Part shown: positions 28,752 to 40,902 of the stretch, in pieces
Layout of the letters: each line of letters starts with the position of its first letter
Numbering within the stretch: position 1 is the first letter of the stretch
DNA from: Polynucleobacter necessarius
GTDB lineage: Bacteria > Pseudomonadota > Gammaproteobacteria > Burkholderiales > Burkholderiaceae
Direction of reading: 5' to 3'
DNA: 64,000 bases
NCBI RefSeq assembly: GCF_900096755.1
Contig: NZ_LT615227.1
Location: 1,081,821-1,145,820 of the forward strand
The notes under the pieces: generated by a model
The model's database searches: none
What the model was told of the DNA's origin: nothing
Seen by the model: only the letters and a program-made list of their open reading frames with translations
Made by a program: the position numbers and the translations under genes

Positions 28752-29257
28752 GGCAGTTGCTTTCTCTTCGCTCCAAAATATTCATCGGAATATTTTTATT
28801 GGTTTCTTCGGTCAGCGGAGTTGCTTTGGCGACCCCTGCTGAAGAGGCTGAATTGGATAGGCTGAACAAGATTGAGCAAGAATTAGAGTTGCAGCGTGAG
28901 TGGGCAAAGTATCGCTGGGGCAAAGCAACATCCGAGTGCTATCAAAACTACTGGGTTGATTACTGCGTACGAAGCGCTCGAGCAACCTATCGCAATGAAA
29001 TTGATCCTATTCAGGAGCAAGAGGTTGCGCTTCACGAAGTGCAGCGAAATTTGCGTAAAAGCATTAAAGATCAGGAAGATATCAAGCGTGCTGCTGAGCG
29101 TGCTTCTGAGCAAAAGGCGGCAGAGCGATCTGCTAATCAGCGTGATTACGAAGAGAAGCAAAAAGATGCCGCTGCAAGGGCGGCTGATTTAGAGCAACGT
29201 CGCAAAGATGCGCCTAAACGTGCGCAAGAAAATAAAGCGGGCACTCAGCTCGACTAA
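28748..29257 (+). CDS. Predicted periplasmic coiled-coil protein, unknown function
   Basis: A 169-residue protein with an N-terminal signal (hydrophobic [18 protein letters not shown], likely cleaved near residue 29) and then almost entirely charged helix: long runs rich in Glu, Lys, Arg, Ala and Gln from residue 30 to the end. Two cysteines ([12 protein letters not shown]) could form a periplasmic disulfide; dsbB is encoded in this window. It starts TTG 28748, overlapping the kup stop by four bases (TTGA). I do not recognise the family. Confidence 0.75.
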   Translation: MRQLLSLRSKIFIGIFLLVSSVSGVALATPAEEAELDRLNKIEQELELQREWAKYRWGKATSECYQNYWVDYCVRSARATYRNEIDPIQEQEVALHEVQRNLRKSIKDQEDIKRAAERASEQKAAERSANQRDYEEKQKDAAARAADLEQRRKDAPKRAQENKAGTQLD

Positions 29258-29295
29258 TTTCATTCTTATTTCAATTACTTATTTACTAGGCAATC

Positions 29296-30660
29296 TTGGC
29301 TAAAGTCAAAGCGGTTTATATCTGTCAATCTTGCGGCGGCACCTCTGCTAAGTGGCAAGGTCAGTGTCCGTCTTGTCAGGCATGGAACACAATGGAGGAG
29401 GGTCTTCCAGAGACCACTTCAAATTCTCGCTTTCAAGGATTGGCGCAATCACTGCCAAGGCAGAAGCTATCTGCCATTACGGCTGAAGACTTGCCAAGAT
29501 TTAGTACTGGTGTAGAAGAGTTTGACCGCGTTCTCGGTGGTGGTTTGGTTCCTGGCGGAGTGGTGCTTCTCGGCGGCGATCCTGGCATTGGCAAATCCAC
29601 ATTGCTGCTTCAAGCGCTGGCAGAGATGAGCTCTGCTGGTATGAATGTGCTCTATAGCAGCGGTGAAGAATCTGCTGCACAGATTGCTTTGCGAGCAAAG
29701 CGTATAGCCTTGGACGCGCCCCAGCTTGAAGTATTGGCGGAGATTCAGTTGGAGAAACTGATCTCTATTATGGATACCGTCAAACCACAAGTCCTGGTAG
29801 TGGATTCGATCCAGACTTTATATTCAGAAGTATTGAGCTCTGCCCCTGGCTCTGTAGCCCAGGTCCGCGAGTGTGCGGCGCAACTCACGCGAGCTGCTAA
29901 ATCTAGTGGCATCTGTGTATTGATGGTGGGACACGTGACTAAAGATGGCCATTTGGCTGGTCCAAGAGTATTGGAGCATATCGTCGACACCGTTCTCTAT
30001 TTTGAAGGTGACACGCATTCCTCTTTCCGCTTGGTGCGCTCTATTAAGAATCGCTTTGGCGCTGTTAATGAGTTAGGTGTATTTGCGATGACTGAAAAAG
30101 GTCTGCGCGGCGTGACTAATCCGTCAGCAATCTTCTTGTCGCAACATGAGCAAATGGTTCCTGGTGCTTGCGTATTGGTAACGCAAGAAGGTAGCAGGCC
30201 TTTGTTGGTAGAGATTCAGGCTTTGGTGGATACAGCGCATGTCCCCAATCCACGTCGTTTGGCTGTTGGCTTGGAGCAGGCTCGTCTAGCCATGTTGCTG
30301 GCAGTGCTGCATCGTCATGCTGGTGTTGCTTGTTTTGATCAAGATGTCTTCTTAAATGCAGTTGGTGGCGTCAAGATTTCTGAGCCAGCTGCTGACTTGG
30401 CTGTCCTCTTGGCTATTCAGTCATCTATTCGTAATCGTGCGTTACCAAAAGAGTTGATCGTATTTGGTGAAGTAGGTTTGGCCGGGGAGATTCGCCCTTG
30501 CCCACGGGGTCAGGAGCGCTTGAAAGAGGCTGCTAAATTAGGCTTTACTGTGGCGATTATTCCAAAAGCCAATATGCCCAAAACTAAGATCCCGGGATTA
30601 AAGGTTATCCCTGTTGAGCGGATTGATCAGGCGATTGCTGCCGCAGCAGAACTCAGCTAA
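29296..30660 (+). CDS. radA: DNA repair and recombination protein RadA
   Basis: RecA-like motor that extends branches during recombination. The N-terminal zinc finger has Cys10, Cys13, Cys24 and Cys27, Walker A GGDPGIGKST is at 93-102, the RadA-specific KNRFG motif is in SIKNRFGAVNELG near 250, and the C-terminal half is a Lon-protease-like domain (GGVKISEPAADLAVLLAIQS). The 454 residues are typical. The start is TTG 29296, where relatives begin MAKxK. Intact. Confidence 0.96.
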   Translation: MAKVKAVYICQSCGGTSAKWQGQCPSCQAWNTMEEGLPETTSNSRFQGLAQSLPRQKLSAITAEDLPRFSTGVEEFDRVLGGGLVPGGVVLLGGDPGIGKSTLLLQALAEMSSAGMNVLYSSGEESAAQIALRAKRIALDAPQLEVLAEIQLEKLISIMDTVKPQVLVVDSIQTLYSEVLSSAPGSVAQVRECAAQLTRAAKSSGICVLMVGHVTKDGHLAGPRVLEHIVDTVLYFEGDTHSSFRLVRSIKNRFGAVNELGVFAMTEKGLRGVTNPSAIFLSQHEQMVPGACVLVTQEGSRPLLVEIQALVDTAHVPNPRRLAVGLEQARLAMLLAVLHRHAGVACFDQDVFLNAVGGVKISEPAADLAVLLAIQSSIRNRALPKELIVFGEVGLAGEIRPCPRGQERLKEAAKLGFTVAIIPKANMPKTKIPGLKVIPVERIDQAIAAAAELS

Positions 30661-30676
30661 TCCTACGTTTGATTGC

Positions 30677-31573
30677 TTAGCACAAGTCTTCTGCTTGAAT
30701 TAGTAAAACTTGCTCTTCACCTGCAGAGACTTCCATCCAAATTGCTGGAATTTGTGGGAAAGCTTTTTTAAAGTTTTCATACTCATTGCCAATTTCAATC
30801 AGAATAGCGCCACGTTCAGATAAGTAGTCTGGCGCTTGCGCAATAATTTTTCTAATTAAATCCATGCCATCGTCACCACCAGCTAAGGCAAGCTCTGGTT
30901 CTGCATGGTATTCCGCTGGCAGCGTATTCATTGAAGTTGCATTGACATAAGGCGGGTTGCAAATAATGAGATCAAATAAATTATCTTTGTTTGGTTCCGG
31001 TAGCGCATCCCATAGATCGCCATCCAATAATTCCACTTGAGAACTTAAACCGTGGCGATCGACGTTGCGTGCAGCAACCGAAAGGGCGGGTAAGCTGATG
31101 TCACAGGCGCTGACATGGATATCAGGGCAAGACAGGGCTAGAAGAACGGCTAGCGAGCCATTCCCGGTGCAGAGATCCAGGGCTTTGCCATCGGCAGGGA
31201 GCCAAGGCTCCAGTGAGCCGTCAACAATAAGTTCTGCAATCCAAGAGCGCGGAACGATGCTTTGTTCGCTGCAAAAGAAGGGCACACCCATGAGCCAAGC
31301 TTCACCCAAAATATAGGCGAGTGGTTTGCGTGTGGATATTCTGGTGTCAGCAACAACTGTAGCTTGCTGCTGTTGTTCTTTGGAGATCGGGTTTTCTAGA
31401 CGATCTAATGCTTCGGTCGGGCTAAGATCCAACTGCTTGCTAACGATCCATAATGCTTCGCTTTGTGCATCGATTGCCCCATGTACGTAATGCAAATTTG
31501 CCGCTTCAAGTTTTTGTGCAATCCGCTCGATGCACTGATTTACGGTAAGGTGTTGCTGAGACTCAGGGTCCAT
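30677..31573 (-). CDS. prmB: Ribosomal protein L3 glutamine methyltransferase
   Basis: SAM-dependent N5-glutamine methyltransferase for ribosomal protein uL3. Motif I DLCTGNGSLAVLLA starts near residue 133 and the catalytic NPPY is at 206-209 (IICNPPYVNATSM). The early GEAWLMGVPF segment and the AEYHAEPELALAGGDDG signature favour PrmB over the release-factor enzyme PrmC. The 298 residues are normal. It is last in the dapD-dapE-prmB operon and convergent with radA, with 16 bases between stops. Confidence 0.92.
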   Translation of the reverse strand: MDPESQQHLTVNQCIERIAQKLEAANLHYVHGAIDAQSEALWIVSKQLDLSPTEALDRLENPISKEQQQQATVVADTRISTRKPLAYILGEAWLMGVPFFCSEQSIVPRSWIAELIVDGSLEPWLPADGKALDLCTGNGSLAVLLALSCPDIHVSACDISLPALSVAARNVDRHGLSSQVELLDGDLWDALPEPNKDNLFDLIICNPPYVNATSMNTLPAEYHAEPELALAGGDDGMDLIRKIIAQAPDYLSERGAILIEIGNEYENFKKAFPQIPAIWMEVSAGEEQVLLIQAEDLC

Positions 31574-31618
31574 GATAGAGGGTTCTTTAGGAGAAAATGG
31601 GGGCGCGCAATTAAGCGA

Positions 31619-32770
31619 TCAAGCGATAAGCTGTTCGAGTGTCTTGCGGTAGATATTTTTAAGCGGTACTACGTCATCCACAATCACACACTCATCAATC
31701 TTGTGACTAGTTGCGTTAAGAGGGCCAAACTCCACTACTTCTTTGCAGATCTTGGCGATAAAACGACCATCACTTGTGCCGCCCGTGGTTGAAAGTTCTG
31801 TTTCTACGTTAGTTTCTGCTTTGATGGCTTTGCGGAGTGCGCCTGCTAAATCGCCGTCACCAGTAATGAAAGGGCTGCCGCCTAATACCCAATCAATTTC
31901 AAAATCTAAACCTGCATTTTTAAGGATTTGCTCAAGACGCTCGCGCAATTGCTCTGGCTTGCTCTCAGTAGAGAAGCGGAAATTAAAGTCAATCACCAGT
32001 TCGCCAGGAATGACATTGTTTGCGCCAGTGCCGGCATGCACATTAGAAATCTGGAAGCTAGTAGGCTGGAAGTACTCATTACCTTTGTCCCACTCGGTTT
32101 CTACTAATGCTGAAATGGCTGGTGCGGAAAGGTGAATCGGATTCTTGCCTAAGTGAGGGTAGGCAATGTGCGCCTGAATGCCTTTCACCTTGAGCTTGCC
32201 AGATAAAGATCCGCGGCGACCATTCTTAATCATGTCACCCAGCTGATCAACTGAAGTTGGTTCACCGATTACGCAGTAGTCCAGGCGTTGACCGTGTTTT
32301 TGCAAGCGCTCACACATGATGACTGTGCCATCGTTAGCAGGGCCTTCCTCATCGCTCGTAATCAAGAAAGCAATGGATCCTTGATGATCGGGGTGAGTTG
32401 TGACAAATTCTTCTGTGGCCACAACAAAACCGGCAAGCGAGGTTTTCATATCCGCCGCGCCACGACCGTAAAGCATGCCATCACGAATTGTTGGCGTGAA
32501 TGGATTGCTAGCCCACTTCTCCAATGGACCGGTGGGCACTACGTCAGTATGACCAGCAAACATCAAGACCTTGCCTTGATCGCCGGCTTTACCTTTTTTG
32601 ATTGCCCATAAGTTAGTTACCTGAAAATTTGCAGGACCACTAACAACACTCTCAGTGTGAAAGCCAATTGCCTGCAATCGCTTGGCAATTAAATCTTGGC
32701 AGCCACCATCAGCAGGGGTTACAGAATGGCAGGCGATGAGAGCTTCGGTGAGCTCAAGTGTGGCGCTCAT
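31619..32770 (-). CDS. dapE: Succinyl-diaminopimelate desuccinylase
   Basis: Zinc M20 hydrolase in lysine and peptidoglycan precursor synthesis, releasing LL-diaminopimelate. Metal and catalytic motifs are visible: [12 protein letters not shown] near residue 72, [12 protein letters not shown] near 100, [12 protein letters not shown] near 135 and the C-terminal [10 protein letters not shown]. The 383 residues are typical. Separated from dapD by 9 bases, so co-transcribed. Confidence 0.96.
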   Translation of the reverse strand: MSATLELTEALIACHSVTPADGGCQDLIAKRLQAIGFHTESVVSGPANFQVTNLWAIKKGKAGDQGKVLMFAGHTDVVPTGPLEKWASNPFTPTIRDGMLYGRGAADMKTSLAGFVVATEEFVTTHPDHQGSIAFLITSDEEGPANDGTVIMCERLQKHGQRLDYCVIGEPTSVDQLGDMIKNGRRGSLSGKLKVKGIQAHIAYPHLGKNPIHLSAPAISALVETEWDKGNEYFQPTSFQISNVHAGTGANNVIPGELVIDFNFRFSTESKPEQLRERLEQILKNAGLDFEIDWVLGGSPFITGDGDLAGALRKAIKAETNVETELSTTGGTSDGRFIAKICKEVVEFGPLNATSHKIDECVIVDDVVPLKNIYRKTLEQLIA

Positions 32771-32779
32771 GGATTTAAC

Positions 32780-33607
32780 TTAGTCGCGTAGTAATTCGTT
32801 GATGGCAGTCTTTGCTCTAGTTTGGGCATCAACCTTCTTCACAATGATTGCAGCATACAGACTGTATTTACCACAAGCTGATGGTAGTGAGCCTGGAACA
32901 ACGACTGAACCCGCTGGTACGCGACCATAATGAACTTCACCGGTTTCGCGATCGTAGATCTTGGTGCTTTGACCAATATAGACGCCCATAGATAAGACGG
33001 CGTTTTCTTCAATCACTACGCCTTCAACAACCTCAGAGCGGGCGCCGATGAAGCAGTTATCTTCAATAATGACTGGGCCAGCCTGGATTGGCTCTAAAAC
33101 ACCACCAATACCAACGCCGCCAGAAAGGTGAACGTTTTTGCCGATTTGGGCGCAAGAACCTACAGTTGCCCAGGTATCAACCATTGTGCCTTCACCTACA
33201 TAAGCGCCAATATTGACGTAGGAAGGCATTAAAACTGCGTTTTTGCCAATAAATGAGCCGCGGCGGGCAACAGCAGGGGGAACTACGCGGAATCCGCCGG
33301 CAGCAAAGTCGGCCGCTGTGTAGTTCTCAAACTTGCTAGGTACCTTGTCGTAGAACTGGGTGTACCCACCAGCGCCCATTGGTTTGTTGTCTTCAAGGCG
33401 GAAAGAGAGCAGAACAGCCTTCTTAACCCATTGATTTACTTCCCACTTGCCGACATCACGGCGCTCAGCCACGCGAATAGTCCCGGCATTTAGGCCTTCC
33501 AGGACGGCATTTACGGCGCTACGGATGTCCGCAGGGGCGCTATCTGGAGAGAGGTTTGCGCGGTTTTCCCAGGCTTGTTCGATGATGTTTTGTGGTGATT
33601 GGCTCAT
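32780..33607 (-). CDS. dapD: Tetrahydrodipicolinate N-succinyltransferase
   Basis: Adds succinyl from succinyl-CoA to tetrahydrodipicolinate, the step before DapC and DapE. The N-terminal domain is helical; the middle is a left-handed beta-helix of hexapeptide repeats ([20 protein letters not shown] and following). The 275 residues match the family. First gene of the dapD-dapE-prmB operon and divergent from smc. Intact. Confidence 0.96.
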   Translation of the reverse strand: MSQSPQNIIEQAWENRANLSPDSAPADIRSAVNAVLEGLNAGTIRVAERRDVGKWEVNQWVKKAVLLSFRLEDNKPMGAGGYTQFYDKVPSKFENYTAADFAAGGFRVVPPAVARRGSFIGKNAVLMPSYVNIGAYVGEGTMVDTWATVGSCAQIGKNVHLSGGVGIGGVLEPIQAGPVIIEDNCFIGARSEVVEGVVIEENAVLSMGVYIGQSTKIYDRETGEVHYGRVPAGSVVVPGSLPSACGKYSLYAAIIVKKVDAQTRAKTAINELLRD

Positions 33608-33701
33608 GCTTTTTAGTTAACTATCAGATTGTTAATTGTCCCCAAGGGTAGATTTCTCATTATATAGATGGGGCAAAAACACGTATAAGTGCCTCCAAGC
33701 T

Positions 33702-33710
33702 TGCTATCAT
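33702..33710 (+). promoter_or_regulatory. Possible extended -10 promoter for smc
   Basis: TGCTATCAT forms an extended -10 (TGn followed by TATCAT) 65 bases before the smc GTG start, in the 168-base gap between divergent dapD and smc. There is no clear -35, which extended -10 promoters can do without. Confidence 0.3.
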
Positions 33711-33775
33711 CTTCCCACTTTAGCTTTAATTTTTACCCCTTTATTTGAACCTCTTTTTTCCCTGCAAAGTACGCC

Positions 33776-36700
33776 GTGCAACTGAAATCCATCAAACTTT
33801 CCGGCTTTAAGTCTTTCGTCGACCCAACCCATTTTGAAATGCCTGGCCAATTAATTGGCGTCGTGGGTCCTAACGGTTGCGGAAAGTCGAACATTATTGA
33901 CGCCGTACGCTGGGTTTTAGGTGAATCTCGCGCCAGTGAATTGCGTGGCGAATCCATGCAGGACGTGATTTTTAATGGTTCTGGTTTGCGCAAACCATCT
34001 GGTCGCGCCAGTGTGGAACTCATTTTTGACAACACTGAAGGGCGTGCGCAAGGTCAGTGGAGTGCTTTTACAGAACTAGGTATCAAGCGTGTTTTAACTC
34101 GCGATGGAAATTCTAGTTACTACGTGAATAATCAAGTGGTACGCCGTAAAGATATTCAAGATATTTTCTTGGGTACCGGGATGGGTCCAAGAGGTTACGC
34201 GATCATCGGACAGGGTACGATCAACCGTATTTTGGAAGCAAAGCCAGAAGAGTTGCGTGTTTTCTTGGAAGAAGCTGCTGGTGTATCTAAATATAAAGAG
34301 CGCCGCAAAGAAACTGCATCACGTTTAGAGGACACTGCAGAGAACTTAACTCGCGTAGAAGATATCTTGCGCGAGTTGGATCAACAACTTACACGTTTAG
34401 AAAAACAAGCTACCGTTGCTGAGCGTCATGCTGAGCTTTCTACGCTAATGAAATTACAGCAACAGCTTTTGTGGTTTGTGCGTCAGACCGAGGCTGGTAA
34501 AGAGCAAGAGCGTCATGCCAATGGCATCCGCGATACACAGGTTGGCCTAGAAGAGCAGACTGCAAAGCTGCGTCATGCTGAGGCTGAGCTAGAAACTATG
34601 CGTACACAACAGTACGCTTTGCAAGATAAAGTTTCACAAGCGCAAGGCGACTTGTATCAAACGAATTCTGATGTCAGTCAGGTTGAAGCACAAATTCATT
34701 ATGTGCAAGAAGCGCGTCAACGTTTGCAACAGCAAACACAAGATTTGCAATCTCAGTTACAACGCTGGACAGTGCAAGAAACGGATGCTGCTCAAGCGCA
34801 ACGCACTGCCGAGCATGAATTAAGTCTTGCATCTGAAAAAGAGCAAACATTATTAGCCGACTTAACTGGTTTGCAAGAGCAAATGCCAGCTCGTGAAGAG
34901 GGTTATCAAAATGCTTCGCGTGATTTAAATAATGCGCGTGAGACATTGGCTTCGATTGAGCAACGTCTTGCTAGCTTAGGTGAGCGTATTCGCTCTATGT
35001 CTGCACAGTCTGATGAATTGAAAGGGCGTGAGACTCGCTTAGTTGGCGAGTTTGATAGCTTGCGTCGTCCCGATGCTGAAGCCTTGCAAATGGCAATTGA
35101 TCGTCAAGCAATGGCTGCCCGCAAAGTGGAAGAGGCTAAGCAGCGCGCTGGTGAAACTCAGCAACGTGTTCCTGCTGCTGATGAGGCACGTAATGCCGCG
35201 CAACAAAAAATTCAGGAAGCAAATCAGGGTTTAGCTCAGACAGAGGCTAAATTGACTGCTTTGACAGCCTTGCAGGCTAGTGTTCAGGCGCAAGGCAAGA
35301 TTGGCCCTTGGTTAGAAAGCAAGGGCCTTAAAGAGAGCAAGCGTCTCTGGCAAGAGCTCAAAGTAGAGAGCGGCTGGGAAGCAGCTTTGGAATCTGTTTT
35401 ACGTGAGCGTTTAGCTGCCGTCACAGCAAAGAGTGTGCAAGAGACATTGGCTTTGGCCAATGATGCGCCTCCAAGTCGTTTGGCAATTTTGCTGACTGAG
35501 GAAATTACCCCGGCACATACATCCGCTCCAGCAGACTTCACGCCATTGTTAAGTCGTGTACAAAGTGCTGGTGCGGCAAGATTAACCTCAGTGTTGCAAG
35601 AGTGGTTAGATAACATCTATATTGCCACCAGCCTTGAAGATGCTTTGCATCGTCGTGAGAAGTTGCCTGCAGGCGGTACATTTGTAACTCAGCAAGGTCA
35701 TTTAGTAAGCCGTGTTGGCGTGCAACTTTATGCGGCTGATTCTGAGCAAGCAGGTATGTTGGCGCGCGCTCAGGAGATGGAAAGTCTCGAGAAGCAATTG
35801 CGTGCACAGCAACTTATGCAAAGCGAGCTCAAGGGCGAGTTGGATCAATGTGTGGCGAACTATCAAGCTGCTCATCAAGCGGCTGAGCAGGCTCGCGAGA
35901 ACGCTGAGCATGCCGTTCAAGAGGCGCATGGTTTTGAAGTGGAAAGAATGCAGTTGACCCAGGCTGAAGAGCAATACAGTCAACGCGCAGCTCAGATTCA
36001 GGGTGAGTTAAGTGAATTGCGCCAGCAGATGGAGCAATTGAGCATGAATCAAGAGCAGTCTGCCTCCGAGTTAATTCAATCCGAAGAATCTAAGCAGGGT
36101 GCGCAAGAGTCTTTGGCTGCTGCACAAGAAAAATTAGAACTCTCTACTGAAGAGCGCGACCGTTTACGTGAATCACTTCGTGCGGCTGAGATGTCTGCTC
36201 AAGAAGCTGCATTTGCTACGCGTTCACTCCAGCAGCGTATTGCTGATTTGCAGCGCGATCAAAGCACTGCTCGTACTCAGATCATGGAAATTCAAGGTAA
36301 GCATGATTCTGCCGCTCAAGAGCTAGAAACTTTGAGCGATGAAGAGGCTCAAGATAAATTGCAAGGCTTGTTATTAGCTCGTAGCGCTCGTGAAGCTGCT
36401 TTGGCAAATGCACGCACTGAACAAGACGCTTTATTGCATCAATTGCGCGAGGCTGATGAGGCTCGTATGCAGGTTGAACGTAGCTTGCAACCAATGCGTG
36501 ACAAAGTTGTTGATTTGCAATTGCGCGAGCAGGCCGCTCGTTTGAACTTTGAACAGTTTGCGACTTTGTTGGCTGATACTGAGGCTGACCTTAGTGCGCT
36601 TGAGGCTAATTTCAGTGCAGACCTTAAGGTTGGTGCATTACAAAGCGAAGTGAATCGTCTCAATACTGAGATTCAGTCTTTGGGTCCAGTCAATATGGCT

Positions 36701-37297
36701 GCTCTAGATGAATTGGCAAGCTCTCGTGAGCGCAAGCAGTTCTTGGATGCTCAATCTGCTGACTTGAATGAAGCGATGCAAACTTTGACGGATGCGATTG
36801 CTAAGATTGATGCGGAAACGCGCGATCTATTGCAAGGCACCTTCGATCAGGTTAATGGCCACTTCGGCAAACTCTTCCCTGAGTTGTTTGGTGGCGGTCA
36901 TGCTGAGTTGGTAATGACTGGCGAAGAGATCTTGGATGCAGGTGTTCAAGTAATGGCGCAGCCTCCTGGCAAGAAAAACAGCTCTATCTACCTCCTCTCC
37001 GGTGGTGAAAAGGCTTTGACTGCAATTGCCTTAGTGTTCTCACTCTTCCTCCTTAATCCAGCCCCATTCTGCTTGCTCGATGAGGTGGATGCGCCATTAG
37101 ATGACGCAAATACCTTGCGCTATGCACAGATGGTTGCCAAAATGTCAGATAAGACACAGTTTGTATTTATCTCCCATAACAAGATCACTATGGAAATCGC
37201 TCATCAATTGATCGGCGTCACAATGCAAGAGCAAGGCGTATCCCGCATTGTTGCGGTGGATATCTCTTCTGCTGTTTCAATGGTAGAGGCCGCTTAA
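33776..37297 (+). CDS. smc: Chromosome segregation ATPase SMC
   Basis: Condensin ATPase that organises and segregates the chromosome. It has Walker A GPNGCGKSN at about residues 31-39, two long coiled-coil arms rich in Gln, Glu, Ala and Leu, a hinge around 500-680, and the C-terminal head with signature LSGGEKALTAIALV and Walker B FCLLDEVDAPLDDANT. It is 1173 residues, normal. GTG 33776 gives the conserved MQLKSIKLSGFKSF. zipA starts on the base after its stop codon. Confidence 0.96.
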   Translation: MQLKSIKLSGFKSFVDPTHFEMPGQLIGVVGPNGCGKSNIIDAVRWVLGESRASELRGESMQDVIFNGSGLRKPSGRASVELIFDNTEGRAQGQWSAFTELGIKRVLTRDGNSSYYVNNQVVRRKDIQDIFLGTGMGPRGYAIIGQGTINRILEAKPEELRVFLEEAAGVSKYKERRKETASRLEDTAENLTRVEDILRELDQQLTRLEKQATVAERHAELSTLMKLQQQLLWFVRQTEAGKEQERHANGIRDTQVGLEEQTAKLRHAEAELETMRTQQYALQDKVSQAQGDLYQTNSDVSQVEAQIHYVQEARQRLQQQTQDLQSQLQRWTVQETDAAQAQRTAEHELSLASEKEQTLLADLTGLQEQMPAREEGYQNASRDLNNARETLASIEQRLASLGERIRSMSAQSDELKGRETRLVGEFDSLRRPDAEALQMAIDRQAMAARKVEEAKQRAGETQQRVPAADEARNAAQQKIQEANQGLAQTEAKLTALTALQASVQAQGKIGPWLESKGLKESKRLWQELKVESGWEAALESVLRERLAAVTAKSVQETLALANDAPPSRLAILLTEEITPAHTSAPADFTPLLSRVQSAGAARLTSVLQEWLDNIYIATSLEDALHRREKLPAGGTFVTQQGHLVSRVGVQLYAADSEQAGMLARAQEMESLEKQLRAQQLMQSELKGELDQCVANYQAAHQAAEQARENAEHAVQEAHGFEVERMQLTQAEEQYSQRAAQIQGELSELRQQMEQLSMNQEQSASELIQSEESKQGAQESLAAAQEKLELSTEERDRLRESLRAAEMSAQEAAFATRSLQQRIADLQRDQSTARTQIMEIQGKHDSAAQELETLSDEEAQDKLQGLLLARSAREAALANARTEQDALLHQLREADEARMQVERSLQPMRDKVVDLQLREQAARLNFEQFATLLADTEADLSALEANFSADLKVGALQSEVNRLNTEIQSLGPVNMAALDELASSRERKQFLDAQSADLNEAMQTLTDAIAKIDAETRDLLQGTFDQVNGHFGKLFPELFGGGHAELVMTGEEILDAGVQVMAQPPGKKNSSIYLLSGGEKALTAIALVFSLFLLNPAPFCLLDEVDAPLDDANTLRYAQMVAKMSDKTQFVFISHNKITMEIAHQLIGVTMQEQGVSRIVAVDISSAVSMVEAA

Positions 37298-38371
37298 GTG
37301 TACGTAGAACAAATCATGACGATGTTGGGTTTGTCTGATTTGCAATTGGCTTTAGCCGTTATTGGATTATTGATTCTGATAACGGTCGCCATTCTGAACA
37401 TTAAGTACGCTCGTGCACGTCGTAAGGCGAGCGAACAGGGTGACTATTCTGCTGATGATCGTTTTACTCGTGAACCGAGTTTTAGCCAGGGGTTTGCTGA
37501 CAGCGATACCGCTTCCCGAACCGAACCTAATTTTGGTGATGCAATAACAACCATCTCGGCCCCAGAAAAGTTTGCCATTGATCCACGCATTGATTGTGTG
37601 ATCACATTGCGTTTTGATGAGAGTATTAGTGGCGCAGAAATTCTCGAAGAAATTAACGCCTGGACAGATCTAGAAGCGCAATCGACTGCACGCTGGATGT
37701 GCGAAGGCTTAAATGCCAATCTTGATGTTGCCGAAGACTGGGAAGAGTTACACCCAGACTCAAAGTACTCTGATTTGCAGCTCGCTATTCAGTTCGCAGC
37801 GCGCAAAGGCCCTATTGGAGTTCTGGAGTTGTCAGATTTCTGTTCACGCGCTCAGTCACTTGCTGAGACGCTCGGATCGCAAATTGATATGCCTAGCGTG
37901 AACACCATGTTGGAAAGCGCCAAAGAGTTAGATGTGATGGCTGCAGAAAGTGATATTCAATTAAGTATCAATGTGATTTTTGATGAGCCATGCCCATGGG
38001 GTAATTTTGACTCTCTCATGCGTCAACGTGGTTTCAAGTTGTCTCGCAATGGTCGTCAATATGAATATCTCAGTAAGGGCGTATTGCTCTTTAATAGCGC
38101 TGATATAGACCCAAATAAATCCGTGGCTCAAGTGACTCTGTTGTTAGAGGTTCCTTTAGTGCCACAAGAAGAACGTCCATTTGAAAGAATGTTGGCGGAA
38201 GGTGTAGAGATTGCGCAAGCAGCCCATGGTCGCTTGGTAGATGGCAATGGCATTAACTTGAGCGAGGCTGCAGTTATTAGTATTCGCCAACACCTTGACG
38301 TTCTCTATGCCAATCTTGAGAAATCTGGCATTCCTGCTGGATCTTCTACAGCTAGCAGACTATTTAGCTAG
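37298..38371 (+). CDS. zipA: Cell division protein ZipA-like
   Basis: Membrane anchor that ties FtsZ filaments to the inner membrane. One N-terminal membrane helix (LQLALAVIGLLILITVAIL, roughly residues 15-33) is followed by a basic stretch, an unstructured linker and a C-terminal FtsZ-binding domain from about residue 210 (FDSLMRQRGFKLSRNGRQYEY, AEGVEIAQAAHGRLVDGNG). The 357 residues fit. The GTG at 37298 directly follows the smc TAA; ATG 37316 is an alternative. The smc-zipA-ligA order supports the call. Confidence 0.85.
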   Translation: MYVEQIMTMLGLSDLQLALAVIGLLILITVAILNIKYARARRKASEQGDYSADDRFTREPSFSQGFADSDTASRTEPNFGDAITTISAPEKFAIDPRIDCVITLRFDESISGAEILEEINAWTDLEAQSTARWMCEGLNANLDVAEDWEELHPDSKYSDLQLAIQFAARKGPIGVLELSDFCSRAQSLAETLGSQIDMPSVNTMLESAKELDVMAAESDIQLSINVIFDEPCPWGNFDSLMRQRGFKLSRNGRQYEYLSKGVLLFNSADIDPNKSVAQVTLLLEVPLVPQEERPFERMLAEGVEIAQAAHGRLVDGNGINLSEAAVISIRQHLDVLYANLEKSGIPAGSSTASRLFS

Positions 38372-40396
<2,025 letters not shown>

Positions 40397-40409
40397 TTAC
40401 TTTTTGTGC

Positions 40410-40902
40410 ATGAATATTATTTCTCAAATTGCCGTTCAGGCACGTAACACTATTCATGAGGCTCAGTGCAATGCGATTCTGGAATCATCAAATCCATTTT
40501 CTCGCGCAACGATTCAGGGTCATGTTACAGCTAGCGGTTTAGTGGTTCAGGGATGGTAAGGCTTTATTAATTTTTCATCCGTACATCAAGCGTTGGTTCC
40601 AGCCTGGTGGCCATATTGACGAAGGCGACTCTCCGATTGCGGCTGCAATTAGAGAGGTTTACGAAGAAACTGGCTACGTCTGCGAACTAGACTCTGATAG
40701 TCAAGATCCGATTGATATTGATATTCACGAGATCCCTGAAAATCCTAAAAAGGGCGAGGGCGCTCATTTACATATTGATTTGCTTTATTGCTTGCGCGTC
40801 GTGCGACAAGAACAATCAGCGGAAGATATTGAATGTAAGTGGTTTGCTTTCAGTGATATCGAAAGCATTCGAATCAAGCGCGCCTTGGCTAGATTAGATT
40901 AA
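40410..40902 (+). pseudogene. NUDIX hydrolase, single-base frameshift
   Basis: A NUDIX-family hydrolase (substrate unknown) lying behind ligA. The first frame (ATG 40410) reads to SGLVVQGW and stops at 40557-40559. The next frame continues as DGKALLIFHPYIKRWFQPGG, with the NUDIX box GGHIDEGDSPIAAAIREVYE then ETGY, to TAA 40900-40902. Removing one G from GGG at 40550-40552 joins them as GLVVQDGKALLIF. The NUDIX box is entirely downstream of the lesion, so the normal product is lost. The stop overlaps the convergent glnD end by four bases. Confidence 0.85.

Noticed and set aside
40712..40897. A 61-codon frame inside the NUDIX region
   Set aside because: It is out of frame with the NUDIX box, which reads cleanly in another frame to 40902.
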